Part shown: piece after piece, positions 46,659 through 58,636 of the stretch
Layout: every line of letters starts with the position of its first letter
Numbering within the stretch: the stretch's first letter is position 1
Source: Zanthoxylum bungeanum
Lineage: Eukaryota > Streptophyta > Magnoliopsida > Sapindales > Rutaceae
Direction: 5' to 3'
Assembly (NCBI GenBank): GCA_019454045.1
Contig: SKCR01032778.1
Coordinates: 186,001-250,000 of the forward strand
DNA: 64,000 bases
Notes under the pieces: generated by a model
Databases searched by the model: none
What the model was told of the DNA's origin: nothing
The model's input: the letters and a program-made list of their open reading frames with translations, nothing else
Position numbers and translations under genes: made by a program

Positions 46659-46860
46659 GAGTCCAAATCTTCTGTCTCATCAATTATGCTCCACTCTATG
46701 CTCCACCTATCAAATTTGGACAACTAATATCTCTTATTGAATTTTGATTGGTGAGTGTTAAAATCAGAGTTCTCTAATTTAATGAGAGATATTAGTTGTC
46801 CAAATTTAATTGATGGAGCATGAAGTGGAACATAGTTGATGGAACAGAAGATTTGGACTC
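46659..46860. mobile_element. Foldback MITE of about 200 bp
   Basis: Nearly the whole element is one inverted repeat. The left arm (GAGTCCAAATCTTCTGT...TTTGGACAACTAATATCTC) pairs with the right arm over about 95 bp with a short central loop around 46755. GTAATA occurs just outside both ends (46651-46656 and 46862-46867), but not at exact abutting positions, so the superfamily is undecided. Confidence 0.7.
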
Positions 46861-47325
46861 GGTAATAATGTACAATATCAACTGTATTTCTTATCTTTCG
46901 CAGGATTCTAAACTGTCAAGTGAAGTGAAGTGAACAATGTTTGTGTGGGTTTGAATAGATTTCATGTAATTTAATGTGAGGATAAAACTGTCATTAAATA
47001 AAAGGGGAGGACATTAGAAGGTGGCAATAAGCGTGCTATGCAAATTGGCATCTTTTGTAAAAGGAGTGTAATCATAATGCATTCTTTGAATTATCTCAAC
47101 AAATTAGGCATTTTATTATTTTAGCACCAAAAGAACAATGTTACATTAACAAAAGTATAACATAAAATTAAAAAAAAAAACAAAAAAAAAAAACTATAAT
47201 ATAGACAGACCTTTCCATTATATCTTTCCTCTAAATTATTTGATTATTGATTATATGTATTTAAGTAAATGAAATCAAAATTTATGTGTATTCACATAAA
47301 CAAGTAGTGGCAATCAAAATCTCTT

Positions 47326-48698
47326 TCATTTCCAGGTCCCATCATCACATTCAGGGCAACCCTCTTGTGCAATATCACTAATCTGAACTCCAGAATCATA
47401 AATCATTCCAGATTTCCAGTCAGCTGGAAGAACATTTTTTGCCCAAATCCACTTGCCATCATACCCTGATGTCACCACAAATCTAAACTGCAATGCCCCA
47501 TTTGGCACTCTACTTGTATCCCAAACTGCCCCATAATTTCTGCTCATGTAACCCCAGTTTGAAGAACCAACCTGCAAAAATTCCAACAAACAATAACCCA
47601 AATCATCATCAGTTTTTTTTTTGGTCGCCTAATAGAAACGTTAACACGTTTTAAAATACAGAGTAAAATCTAATATACCTGAGCTACATCTATTGCTACT
47701 ATCTCTGTTTGACCACCCAGATACAGCACTTTAACAGCCAGGTAATTTGGGTTTTTGCTTGATTCTTCCACACGCACAGCCAAGTTCTGGTTTTTGTATT
47801 CACATGGAACCCTGAAACATTAAATTAAACCCAAATAAGCAAATGCATTTATTAGTATGATTATTTTATGATACTATACTATACTATACACATTGGATTT
47901 GGACCGTTATATAAGCAATTAATGAGTGCCTGAGACTGTGTCCTAGTGTGAGGATAGTGGCAGGTCATGTGGGGCAATATTAATAATGTTACTGGTTTAT
48001 TTTTCTATGCTGCATTAATATAATGAAAGTTGAATATTGACTTGCCTTTTGTAATCCACATCAACAACACCAAGTTTCAAAATGTCTTGGTCCTTGCCCT
48101 GGTTGGCCATGGCCATGAAAGCTCTGCTGCTGATTACGAAGTCTGTTTTGTTGTTGTGATTGAGATCAGTCAGAATCACTCTGGTGCCTTTGCTGCTACA
48201 TAGAGTTGGGTTCTTGCATCTCAACTGACCAAAACAAATATTTGTACCCAATTAAGTTGAGAAAACCAATTTTCGTAAAAGAATCAATAACAAAAGAATG
48301 AAAAATGAAATTGAAAGCTTATAGTTATAACACATACTTGAAAGCATGCACCACAGCCAGCTCCATCTTTGTAAAGGGAAGGAACACCAGCAGCAAGGTG
48401 TCCGCCATTGAAGCCTAATGCCAATGAACCATACCCACAAGCCCCAGCTGCATTAAATCCCCCCAAAAAAAAAGATTAACCACTAAAATTTTTACAGAAA
48501 TATCATCTGGGTCAATGCCAAATATGATTTTTTTTTTTTAATAAAGGAGAACTTCTAATAAAAAAAGATTGATTCTTAGAGCTTACATGAAAGAGCAGAG
48601 GCTTTGGAGAAATAAGCAACCTTGGTTTGGTGCACACAGCGATCACAAGCAGTAGCAGAAGATAATAGAAAGAAGAGAAAGCAAAGAATCAAAGCCAT
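47326..48698 (-). CDS. EXLA: Expansin-like A protein (EXLA)
   Basis: EXLA proteins are secreted cell-wall proteins of the expansin superfamily; their exact wall activity is not established. Five exons join in frame: 48698-48587, 48447-48338, 48224-48046, 47811-47679 and 47571-47326 (stop TGA), giving 259 residues against about 265 for known members. Residues 1-17 form a signal peptide ([16 protein letters not shown]) followed by CDRC, typical of EXLA. The GH45-like domain has [21 protein letters not shown] and [13 protein letters not shown]. The C-terminal CBM63-like domain includes [25 protein letters not shown] and [16 protein letters not shown]. The final ECDDGTWK is the EXLA-type extension. 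Intron 3 uses a GC donor (AAAAG|GCAAGT); the others are GT-AG. No stop or frameshift was found. Confidence 0.93.
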
Positions 48699-48750
48699 AG
48701 ATAGTTAAATGAGTAGATATACTTTTGAAGAAAATAAGGGAAAGGCTTCA

Positions 48751-48760
48751 GCTATATATA
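48751..48760 (-). promoter_or_regulatory. TATA box of the EXLA gene
   Basis: On the minus strand the sequence reads CTATATATAG, about 55 bp upstream of the start codon at 48698, leaving a short 5' leader of some 25 nt. Confidence 0.55.
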
Positions 48761-48892
48761 GAATTTTTTGAAGTGTTTCTTATGGACTACAGGTCAGCAT
48801 TTCAAAAAAGGCTACGACAAATTTGTTGATGTATCATGTATGTATATCATCAAAGCTGCTGATCAGTTCTGTACGTTTTGATAGTAATACGA

Positions 48893-49068
48893 CGTGGAAC
48901 GTGATTTGGTGGTATAAGGTTCATAATCTCACATTGAGGTTTCAAGTTTGAATCCATAGAATGCGTTTCTTATAACAATCTGGGACAACCGAAGATTTTA
49001 TCTGCTTTGTTTAAATTCGGAATGAGTGATTTGACGGTGAGATTTTCAACGATTCAAAAAAAAAAAAA
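48893..49068 (+). mobile_element. tRNA-derived SINE, copy 6 (diverged)
   Basis: In plus orientation: GATTTGGTGGTATAAGG (A-box region), AAGTTTGAATCC (B box), TCTTATAACAATCTGGGACAA and a poly(A) tail at 49056-49068. Flanking duplication is unclear. It lies about 200 bp upstream of the EXLA start codon, within its promoter region. Confidence 0.75.
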
Positions 49069-50296
49069 CGTCTCATTGTGTTATCTTGAATAATATACAA
49101 ATGGACGAGATAATATACATATAATATCGTAAATAGTGGTGAGATTATAATTTTGATTTAATGAATATAAAATTTGATTTTCACATATTCTTCATTGAAA
49201 AATAATTTTTTTTATTAATTTACAAGCGACAATATTACTGGATAAGTATGATTTATATGTCATCAGTTCACTATATATAATATGTAATAAGAAAGAGGTG
49301 GGTATTTGCGGAAACGCGGAGGTAGAAAAGAAAGAAAAATAATGGGGACCTGGCACCGACTCTTTGCCTGCACACCAACAGCTGTGCAGCAGCAAGTGAG
49401 AACATAAGACTTATGATTTTACTGCCTTTTTTTTGGAAGTTTCCGTGTATCCGTTTGTGGGCGTTGGAACTCTCTGTCATTACGAGCCCATAAACTGATA
49501 AAAGAATCAATTCCATAATTAATTATACAATTATTTATATTTGAAAAATATTTTATTTTATTTTATATATTTTCAAATATACATGGTTGTAAAATATATT
49601 ATGCACATATTATTTTTGCTGATAAAAATGAATGTACTCAAGGTGTTTGTCGGTTTGTAATTGCAACTATATAACCTACTTTACTTTTCCCAAGGGGTAA
49701 AATATGTTTGGTGGGTTTTTTTTTTTTAAATTTAAATATTTAAAAGTACATTCAATATTTTTAAATGTCTGTTTGATATGACTTTTAATATAAGTAAAAA
49801 ATCTGCTTAACTCTAAAAATTCTTTTAAAAAAAATTGATGGAGTTTGATTGCATTTTAAAGTAGAGTTTTTGATGATTAAAGAAATTATTTTACCATTAT
49901 TAATAAAAACTCAAGACTTAGGATAGATAGCAATTTTTTTTTTTCAAGAATTAAATTATCTGAGGTGTATGGCCCCAAGAAGAAAAAAGGGAGAAAAAAG
50001 AGATAAATTTGGGTGATGAACTTGATGATGATTGCTTGTTAATGAGTGGGAAGATAAGCACAAATTCAACCCAATGAAGTCCCACTTGGCAAGCTAAACA
50101 TGAAAGAATGTCTAATAAAAATTAATAGCAAGCAATTCTTTCCTTCTCAGGATTTATTAATTAATTGATCAAATTTAATGTATTTTATCCATTTTATTAT
50201 GGAGTTGTTAACAGAAATCTCTTTAATTTTTTTCCAAAAAATAATATGAATTTTTTTTTAGAATTTTGGATTTAAGTTATACCTACCATTCAAGCT

Positions 50297-50329
<33 letters not shown>

Positions 50330-50585
50330 CTTTCTTGAAGTCAAGAAGTAATTAGGTCATTGTTGATTTGTGGTCTTGGTGGAAGCCACTATGCATAGAC
50401 TTGGTGTATTTGAAGCTATTGCATCCAGCTAGCTATGCTTTGACATGGTGGGTTCACTTTTTGGGTCCATCCATGCTGAGCCTTGGACCCACTCCTGGCT
50501 CCTAGGTGACACCACCAATCATGAATTTCATTAATGGACCTTGGGACTGGTTTTTATTGGCCATTACATGCCTATCTCCTAGGCT
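49069..50585. other. AT-rich non-genic stretch
   Basis: No gene is supported. A pure T run of about 29 bases lies at 50299-50327. Reading frames at 49192-49516 show no recognisable family. Confidence 0.4.
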
Positions 50586-50779
50586 TATTATTATTTTTTT
50601 TTTTTTTTGAAAATATTAGAAATCCTATTATCAAATCACCCGATCTGGGTTTAAAAGGAGCATGTAAAACTCTCAACTATCTTAAGTTCTTACAAACAAT
50701 ATACATTCTGAACTCAAACTCAGGACCAGACAATCAAACCATAAGTTATTTGCAACCAAACACCACCCTTTCGGGGTTT
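50586..50779 (-). mobile_element. tRNA-derived SINE, copy 7 (diverged)
   Basis: On the minus strand it keeps CTGAGTTTGAGTTC (B-box region), TTGTAAGAACTTAAGATAG and GGATTTCTAATATTTTC before a poly(A) tail (T run 50594-50608). Short flanking CTAGGCT copies (50579-50585, 50780-50786) are probably the remains of the target duplication. Confidence 0.65.
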
Positions 50780-50786
50780 CTAGGCT

Positions 50787-51404
50787 AACTTCCCATAAAC
50801 TAAGTGTTAAAAATCCCTAGGCACCCATGTTTACACGAATATAAATTTATTAGATGGCAAAAGAGAACATATGCTACACAAAATAAATAAATAAAAACCA
50901 TGTGTTAAAAAAATAAAACCAGGCTGCCTGGGGGAACAATAGTTGTCAAAATTTATATAATATATGGTGGTAAATTCTCCATTATACACAAGTTTGGTGT
51001 CTTATGTTAATGGCCATAAATCCCATCAAATCACCACATAAAAGATAATGAAACACAACTTGTAGTTGCAATTGCAAAGCTAATAATGGTAGTTGATGAT
51101 GATGGGGCAACTAAACTTTTTATATTTACATGATTATGGTGTCATATCATTGAAAAGATTTCTAAAGCATAAGCTTGCACGTGTACAAGCTATGTTGTTG
51201 GTGAAGTGAACAAGGAAACCATTAATCATCCACCATGATATGTAATTATGCACTGATTTGTGAACAAATAAGAGATTCTGAATGTGGAAAATAAAACAAA
51301 TTATGATAAACTTATCCCAAGAGAACCCATAATTGCCCTTTTGAAAAGCACCGTATGCCGACCAATTTTCTTGTTAGGTTCATCTTTCACAAATTTTATT
51401 TCTA
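50787..51404. other. Spacer between the SINE and the MINIYO pseudogene
   Basis: AT-rich; no gene or element was recognised. It may include former 3' untranslated sequence of the pseudogene. Confidence 0.4.
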
Positions 51405-54400
51405 TTATGCATGTACATTTGGTTTCTTGAATCTTGACCTACTCATATTAAGCTTGTAAAAAAATCTGCATACCTCATGCTGTTGCTGGTGGGAGTAGTT
51501 TCGCAGAAGAGATTTTACGAGTTTATTCCTCAGAATTAACTTGTCGCCTGCATCCGAGAGGAATAAAATAGATAAAAAATGGTGAAAGACCAGAGTATAT
51601 GCCATTGATCCTCTGTCAAGAGCAACAGTACTCCAAGACCTCAAATCTAATAGTTATTTTCCTGTATTGCACCTCCTATCGTCATTCTCAAATGGAACCT
51701 TGTAAATAACTCAAACTGAATGTTTATAACCAGAGCTAGCAGATAAAGATAGGAGTGCCGACATGCTAATATAAGCTTTACTTCAGAAAGTGTAAAAAAC
51801 GAAAAATTGTATATTTATTATTTAGCAATAAAAGAAGTCAATGGTTAGCCAACATTACCTCGATTGGTTCAAGGTACCCTCCGGCCTCAGCAACACATTT
51901 ATCTAGAGGTGGCAGAAGTTCAAGAGCATGAACATTAGACAGTGCATTCCAGGTAGCAAGCCGGACAGGAGCTTCAACGCATCGGTGTAAATAAACTGCA
52001 ACTTGCCGGCTATATACCAAATCACCTTAAGATATAGTGGCAAATTTCTCTACAAGTGTTTCTACAAATATTGAGTAACTCTCATAAACCTCTGATTTAA
52101 ACCTCAGAAGCTCTACATTACAGCTCTCTCCAGTTTCAGGTAATAAATTCACATTTTTCTCCAAATTGTGCTCAGCAAGTCTACTTGACCATGCCTCATG
52201 CAATAACAGCCCATGGTGCTTCTGTAAAGCTTATATCTCTACTCTATTCTTCTTCAAGCACACCCATTCCAGCAAGTAGTGTCACAGATAAAGAATGCAA
52301 TTTCCAAAATAGAGGACACTCTGAACAGGGGAGGGGACTTTAGAGGATGGGAATGAGGCCATAGCTTCAATTCCAAGATGGAAGAAAAGCCCAGCTTTTG
52401 CAACCTCGAGCACATTGGGGTCCTGAACCATCATCCTGGGAATATTTTGAAGACAACCATGGTAGCCATCAGAGATGGTTGAGATTGGATTGAGAAACCA
52501 ATGCATGGTAAGGGGAAATCTCCGGTGAGCTCACTCCACTGCCAAAAAACTACAGCAATGATCTTGACCTGTAATATTTGATGGGTCTAATTCCTCAGGT
52601 ATGGTGTCCAGAGAAGGACTCCCCTTCTTAAATATTATATTGCCAGAGCTACTATTTCCAGCAACGGCTTTGGATTTTCTTTTAATGCCCAACCATCTAC
52701 CTTTGAAGTGAGAAGTTAATGTTTTGCTGAAGTGCAGGTACCCTTCTTTAAATTCCCACCCAAATAATTTCATTCTCTTTTTAGACTGGAGAAAACGGCG
52801 AGCAAAGAGATCTAGGGACCTCAAAACAGGGACATGAAGCAAAATAACGAATGCCTTATCTACAATATCCTAATCCCCTGGCCCAGCATTTAGACATATT
52901 CCTAGGGCAGGATGAGCAATACGTACAGCAAAATCCATCTCATCATCTGTCGACATCTCAGAGACAGGCACCATTTGAATGAGTTCAAGCAAGTCAATGA
53001 GAAACCGCGCATCTGTTTGTGCCAACAAAACAGTTGTGGATCAAAACGCTCCACCAGAAGCACCCCAGCCAAGTCCCACACCAGGAGCAGGGCCACCTCT
53101 ACCACAAAATGACACTGTTGTAAATAACTCCACAAAAATCTTTAGCAACCATTGCAAGTCAACCAGAGACCACTCAAGTATCCCCTCCTCAAGTATTTTT
53201 TCCTCTTTAGATAAACTGTACCCTTGGGAAGTAGGGATAGATCTCCGAGACTCGGCTAATCGGATCAAGTTATCAATAGAAACAATAACCCGAACTACTC
53301 CATGAAGGCAAGAAACAGATTCCAAGGATGTTTCATATTCATTTTGTCGTCTGAAATGACCTAGTTCCTAAAAAACAAAAAAAGAGCTACCAGGAGCAAT
53401 ATGACTTCCATATTATTTCTCATTTGCACCCAAGGTACTCAAAAACCCATTAATAATTTCCAGTCCAACCTTGAGAACAAATTGTGGTAACCATGGAAAA
53501 TGCTGTCTACTTCCACGCAAGTTTATGCCATCTTATGGCCCTCTCAAGAACTCTTGGAAGAAAAAGCAAAATTGCAGAATGCACCCACAACAAGGGAGAA
53601 ACAGATAAGTCTTGAAAAATAAACTGACTCCTGATTCCTTCATGCCTGTCAAAGTATTTAGACATGAGAAGATTATTTTTCAAGCCACTTAACTGTGGAA
53701 TCAAGCATTGGTGCAACAAGAGATTAAGGTAGGCCAAACACTGAATGCAGAGAATTGAAGTTTGGAAGTCGCATAGCCGAAGCCTCGAGAACAAGGTAGG
53801 CCTCTGCTGAAATGGAAGCAAATTCACTCAGGACATTATTCTCAATCATTTTTACAATTGAAGGTGGATTTAACCACAGGCATAAAGCAGGAATGATATC
53901 CGGAAAGTATGATAGACAGTAGCCATTCTAAATGCAGAGCCTCCAAAACTGAAGTTGTTCAACCATCAAGCCAGATGACATTACACAGTTTTCCTTTCCC
54001 AACTTGAACCATTCCACAAGGGATGAAAAAGATCGATATAAATGCTATGTCATAGCCAGGAAAATCCCAATTTTTATGAACTCCGTACAAGTCTCTTTGA
54101 CAGACCGAGCCAACACCTTGTTAATAATAGAAATAATACATATATAAGTTTCAACTTGTTCAGAGCTAAGTTATGAACCATCCAATAACTAATCAGGACA
54201 AAACACAAAAGATAGTCAGTGTCACACCATGTCATTCTTTATGTTAGCATTATTTTCAGAATACAGGATATTTTGAAGTCCAAAAAAAGAGTAACATATA
54301 ATAAACCCACCTCAAGAGGCAAACAGATTTGATCCTAGAAGGTAGAACTTCAGCACTATTGTTAATGGTAAATCTGTGAGCAACTGTTTTGACAAGCCTT

Positions 54401-55427
54401 TCGCACTTCATAATTGCAGTTGCACATAATGGTGAATGCCTTGCTATAGCAATAAATATAGAAATAACAATGTCTTCCTCCAAAGCCCCTGTAGGGCATG
54501 TCTGAAACCATTTATATTAGCTTAGGTTAGCAAGGTATAGAATCACGTACACCGATGAAAGATAGATAAATAAATAGTCAAATAAAAGTATCACCAAAGT
54601 CATAAAGCATTTAGGCATCCAAGAAAAACATTAAAAAATTGCCGGGAGGAATAAGAGAGTGTACGTGTGAAGTATTAATTCTCATTTACACCTTCTGTGA
54701 TAAACCAGTAATAATCAACAGAAGGTTATATGGCTTCCCTGATTCAAAATAACCAAAAACAAAGATGTTCTCTTTTTTTTTCTTTTTTTTTTTTGCCTGT
54801 ATAATCATGCTCACCTCCAATAGATAGACAAGCTTCGGAAAAATTCCCATCCTAACCAAACCTGCGGCAAAATCTTGGTCAGCAACAACAATATCATCCC
54901 GAATTGTATGCGGAGCCTCGTCATATATGGCCTTGCTGAACAGGAGGACATTAGAAGGTTTTACACTGTACTTCCAGTATCCACCATGAAGAAAACCAAC
55001 TTAACCAAGAGCAATCTCCTGTTTACAGCGGAATACAGGGGCAGTATAGATGTCCTTCCTAAAAGTTCCTATTTTCTGAAGTACTATGCATATCAAGATT
55101 CTCTTCAGATTCGTGTTTATATGAGGCTGTGCCTAAAATAATAAAGATAAAACCTTTACCTCTGAGATATCAAAGAAGTGCTCATTCAAGTCACAGCTCA
55201 GAGTGCACTGAAGAACTTTGAGACATTCTAAAACAACATAATTGTGGTTATCTTCAAGTGACATCCTACAAACAAAAATTTAAATTAAATCATCACTATA
55301 AAATCACCAAAAATTTGAGACTTTAAAAGGGGCAGAAAAAACTCGAAGGCAGCAGGGTTAGCAGAAATTGAGTTATGAATTTAATATATTTGCATGTTCT
55401 TTTAATAATAGCAAGGAACACAATCTA

Positions 55428-55673
55428 CTGGCCCAGTGGTGAGCTTGTGCTCTCCCATTTGGGAGAGCACAAGCTCGACTCCCTGCACAAGCAGGAGTCC
55501 AATTCCTCCCATTATTGGGAGTATAGTTGAGTTCTCCCCATATTTGAGTGGGAGTAGACATTCCGTCTCTAGTAGACGCATATGTCTGGGTATGCTATAA
55601 ATGTTTGTATTGAATATCATAATAGATTTCAGCTTGTGTATCTGTCGATTTGTATTGTAATAAAAAAAAAAAA
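55428..55673 (+). mobile_element. Second type of tRNA-related SINE, in an intron of the MINIYO pseudogene
   Basis: It is flanked by a perfect 15-bp duplication, AAGGAACACAATCTA, at 55413-55427 and 55674-55688. The head has an A-box-like CCAGTGGTGAGCTTG and a B-box-like AGCTCGACTCCC. Between them is a perfect 16-bp inverted repeat with a 4-base loop (55440-55475). The body ends TTGTATTGTAAT and a poly(A) tail. It is unrelated in sequence to the other seven SINE copies in this window. Confidence 0.85.
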
Positions 55674-57757
55674 AAGGAACACAATCTAGAAAAGAATTAA
55701 AACTATAGGAAGGTAAAAAAGTCATTGGAAGGTTAATAAGAACAAGCAAAAGAGAACTTTGAAGCATTCCACCTTAACGATAAAACCAGATCAGGTTCTG
55801 GGCCAACTGCATAAGCTCAAACAGCCTCCCAGTCAGTAGATTTGTCAACTTTATTATCATATCTCAAGGTATGCCTGACTAGATTTCGATAGATATTTGT
55901 AATGCCTTACCAAGCATTAGAATGAAGGAGCTCAATCCAAGGCCCCATTGTCCAGGAATCTGAAACAATCAAAGTCAGAAACTTGTGAAACATGATATCG
56001 ATAAGCATAAAATGGGAAGTATTACTATTAACACATCATTGTTTCTAGAGAACCATGAATATTTTCCATCATTAAACTCAAACTTCAACCAAAAGGAAAA
56101 AATTGAAAAAGACAAAGCTCACAGCTAGATTGAATGAAAAACAAATTTAGCCAAATAAAAAACATACAATTAGCAAGAAAATATAATAAACTTACCGCAC
56201 TTCTACTAAGAGACACAGCTTCTTTGATTGTGTAACCTGCAGCACCAGGGTCCCCGTCAGTGCTTACGTAATCAGTCATCACGACCACCAACATTATCAG
56301 CACTAAGCTTATTTTGAGCGGATGTATCACCTGTAACACGAGAAATATCAATGATAAATTTTAGAATGAATGATCAGATTCTATAAAACCATATCTCATC
56401 CCTCAGACAAGTGCAAGATCCGTTGCAGAGCCAATTTCAAGACAGCAAAAAAAAAAATACTACCTATGTAACCTTTTTGACCAAGGAGCAAAGTGTTCAA
56501 CATGAACCCAGATAAATTAACCATTGTAGCATTCTGAAAATTTTGGATGTATTTACATTTTGTTTTATTTATAAATCATGATCGGAAATCTACAATCTTT
56601 ACATGGTGAATGGAAGATTACTGCTTGGTTAGTGGTTACATTGATTAAATGTCACATATACTTGAAGAACAACGATATTTAAGTAAAATATGTACATAAG
56701 ATGTCATTGACAAAAGCTAAACATGTGCAACAGCAAGATTAAATAGAAAAATAAATTAGGCTTACCAATCTCAGATTTTGGGACAAAAGCATGGGAAACA
56801 ACAGATCCATCCATAGAAAACATGAATTCCCGACTGCCTCTACCCTCTTGCTCCAAGCATTCCACGAAAAGCTACAAGATTTGAGTAGATTTTGCACAAC
56901 CTTGTTTTTTCCACTTTGTGAAGGAGAGTTACCCGCCAGAAGTTTGTACCTTATAGGATCTCGACTCTCATTTACTGCATTATGCGGTTCAACAATGTTG
57001 CTAGCACTAACTATACAAAGTTGTGTGGCTTGAATAGAGTTGTATATAGATTGTTCAATGAAGTTGACATTCAGCTGCACAGAAACAAAGGGTTTTAGTG
57101 AATTTAATTCTCAGCTTTTCAGAACTTTTCATTTTTCCACCGCTCACTTCATGTAGTTTGTGTAGGTACAATTGCTCACTTCATGTAGATTGGTCTTGGG
57201 CTTCTTCAGAATCAAGAAAGAATTACTTCATAGGCCAATCAGTTGCTATCTATTTGACATCAGAAACAAGGAACATGACATGATATCATTCATAATGACA
57301 TTGTTTTGTAATGATCTGAAAATGACTTTGGGAAAGAGGTCCTCTGTGTACAATATATTATAAGAAGGTCGCAAGTGCTTGTAAATGAACGGTAGGTCGT
57401 CTTAGTCGTTTGTTGAGACTGTTTCTGAACGACCAGTCGGATGCAAGTTTAATTCAGTTATTGACAACAAAACATATAATATCCGATTTTCTTAGTTCAT
57501 GGATTAAGTCTCCTCCGTCTTTGTCTTTGTTAAAAATAAAAATTGATAGTGTTTGATAAATATAGTTCTTAAAATTAATAGCTTGAGCACTTTTGCTGCT
57601 TCAACTTTTTTTCACTCTGCTATTTCAGTAAATTTAGTAATGTGGGGTTCATCTTCTCCATTATCTCAGCCTGTGCTTGAGCAATCTCATCAAAAGACAT
57701 GCTCTGCAACCGGGCACAATTCTCTACATCTATCTCACTCTCACGAGACATGGACTC

Positions 57758-58254
57758 TGATAGATCATGATAATATTTGTAGTTTGGTTTGTTTGTATGA
57801 ACGAATGAACACAGAATAATATGAACAGAACAAGATTATAAGAAGAGAAAAGAGAATATCTATATTCCTTTTATATTCTTGACAATAAAACCAAAACAGT
57901 AAAGAGAAACAAGCAGAACAAAATAGCAATTTCCTCAAGCAATCATGCTTTCCGCATTGCTGAGATCCCACCTACAAAGGTATACTCCTTAACAAAATAA
58001 TCTACACCTATAACGATCACCCATAGCATATATATATCCACCACCCCCTAGGCCCTCTAACAAAATCATCATCAACAGCATTCCTCACTCCTCAGACAGC
58101 TGGCGTGGTTTGTTGTGTGCTTTCCAAGTTTGCCCTTGTTTTCCTCCTCTCATAGACCTGGTGCACCAGAGGCCTTCCATGCAATTGGGCTGAAGGCAAG
58201 TTGTAACTTGTGCCATTCCCAGGCCCGGTTGAACAAGCCCATTGATCCCTAACA
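57758..58254 (-). repeat. Chromovirus 3' LTR
   Basis: It is the downstream LTR in element orientation. On the minus strand it is preceded by the polypurine tract TTTTGAGGGGGAGGG (58257-58272). Confidence 0.9.
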
Positions 58255-58586
58255 ATACCCTCCCCCTCAAAACAGGACTTGTCCTCAAGGCCAAATGAAG
58301 GAAACTGTTGACTAATGAATTCACTGTCTTCCCATGTTGCTTCCTCCAAAGGTTTGGCTTTCCATTTGATCAACCATTGTGTTAAAGGCTGACCTCCCCT
58401 CTGAATTGCACGGCGAGTGATGACCGACTCTGGTTCCACCTGAATCGTGTATGCTTCCTCCATTTCCTTTGGTAAATTGGACTGAACAGCGTGTGTGCCC
58501 AGGGCTTTCTTCAATTGTGAAGCATGAAAAACCGGATGCACTCGGGACCCTTCAGGTAATATGAGTTCGTAGGCTACAGGACCCAC
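58092..58586 (-). pseudogene. Chromovirus integrase C-terminus and chromodomain
   Basis: The frame starts GPVAYELILPEGSRVHPVFHASQLKKALG, the usual end of Gypsy integrase. It then has a chromodomain, PESVITRRAIQRGG...QWLIKWKAKPLEEATWED, with the aromatic residues typical of such modules. In chromoviruses this domain is thought to guide integration toward particular chromatin. The frame continues into the 3' LTR. It is out of phase with the integrase core upstream (frameshift at about 58590-58640). Confidence 0.85.
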
Positions 58587-58636
58587 CTTCCGCCGAATCT
58601 GAAAAAGGCCATAATACCGTGCTGCAAGCTTGGCAT

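Noticed and set aside
47326..47601. EXLA as a single-exon C-terminal protein starting at Met 47601
   Set aside because: That Met lies in intron 4; the acceptor at 47572 joins in frame to four upstream exons.
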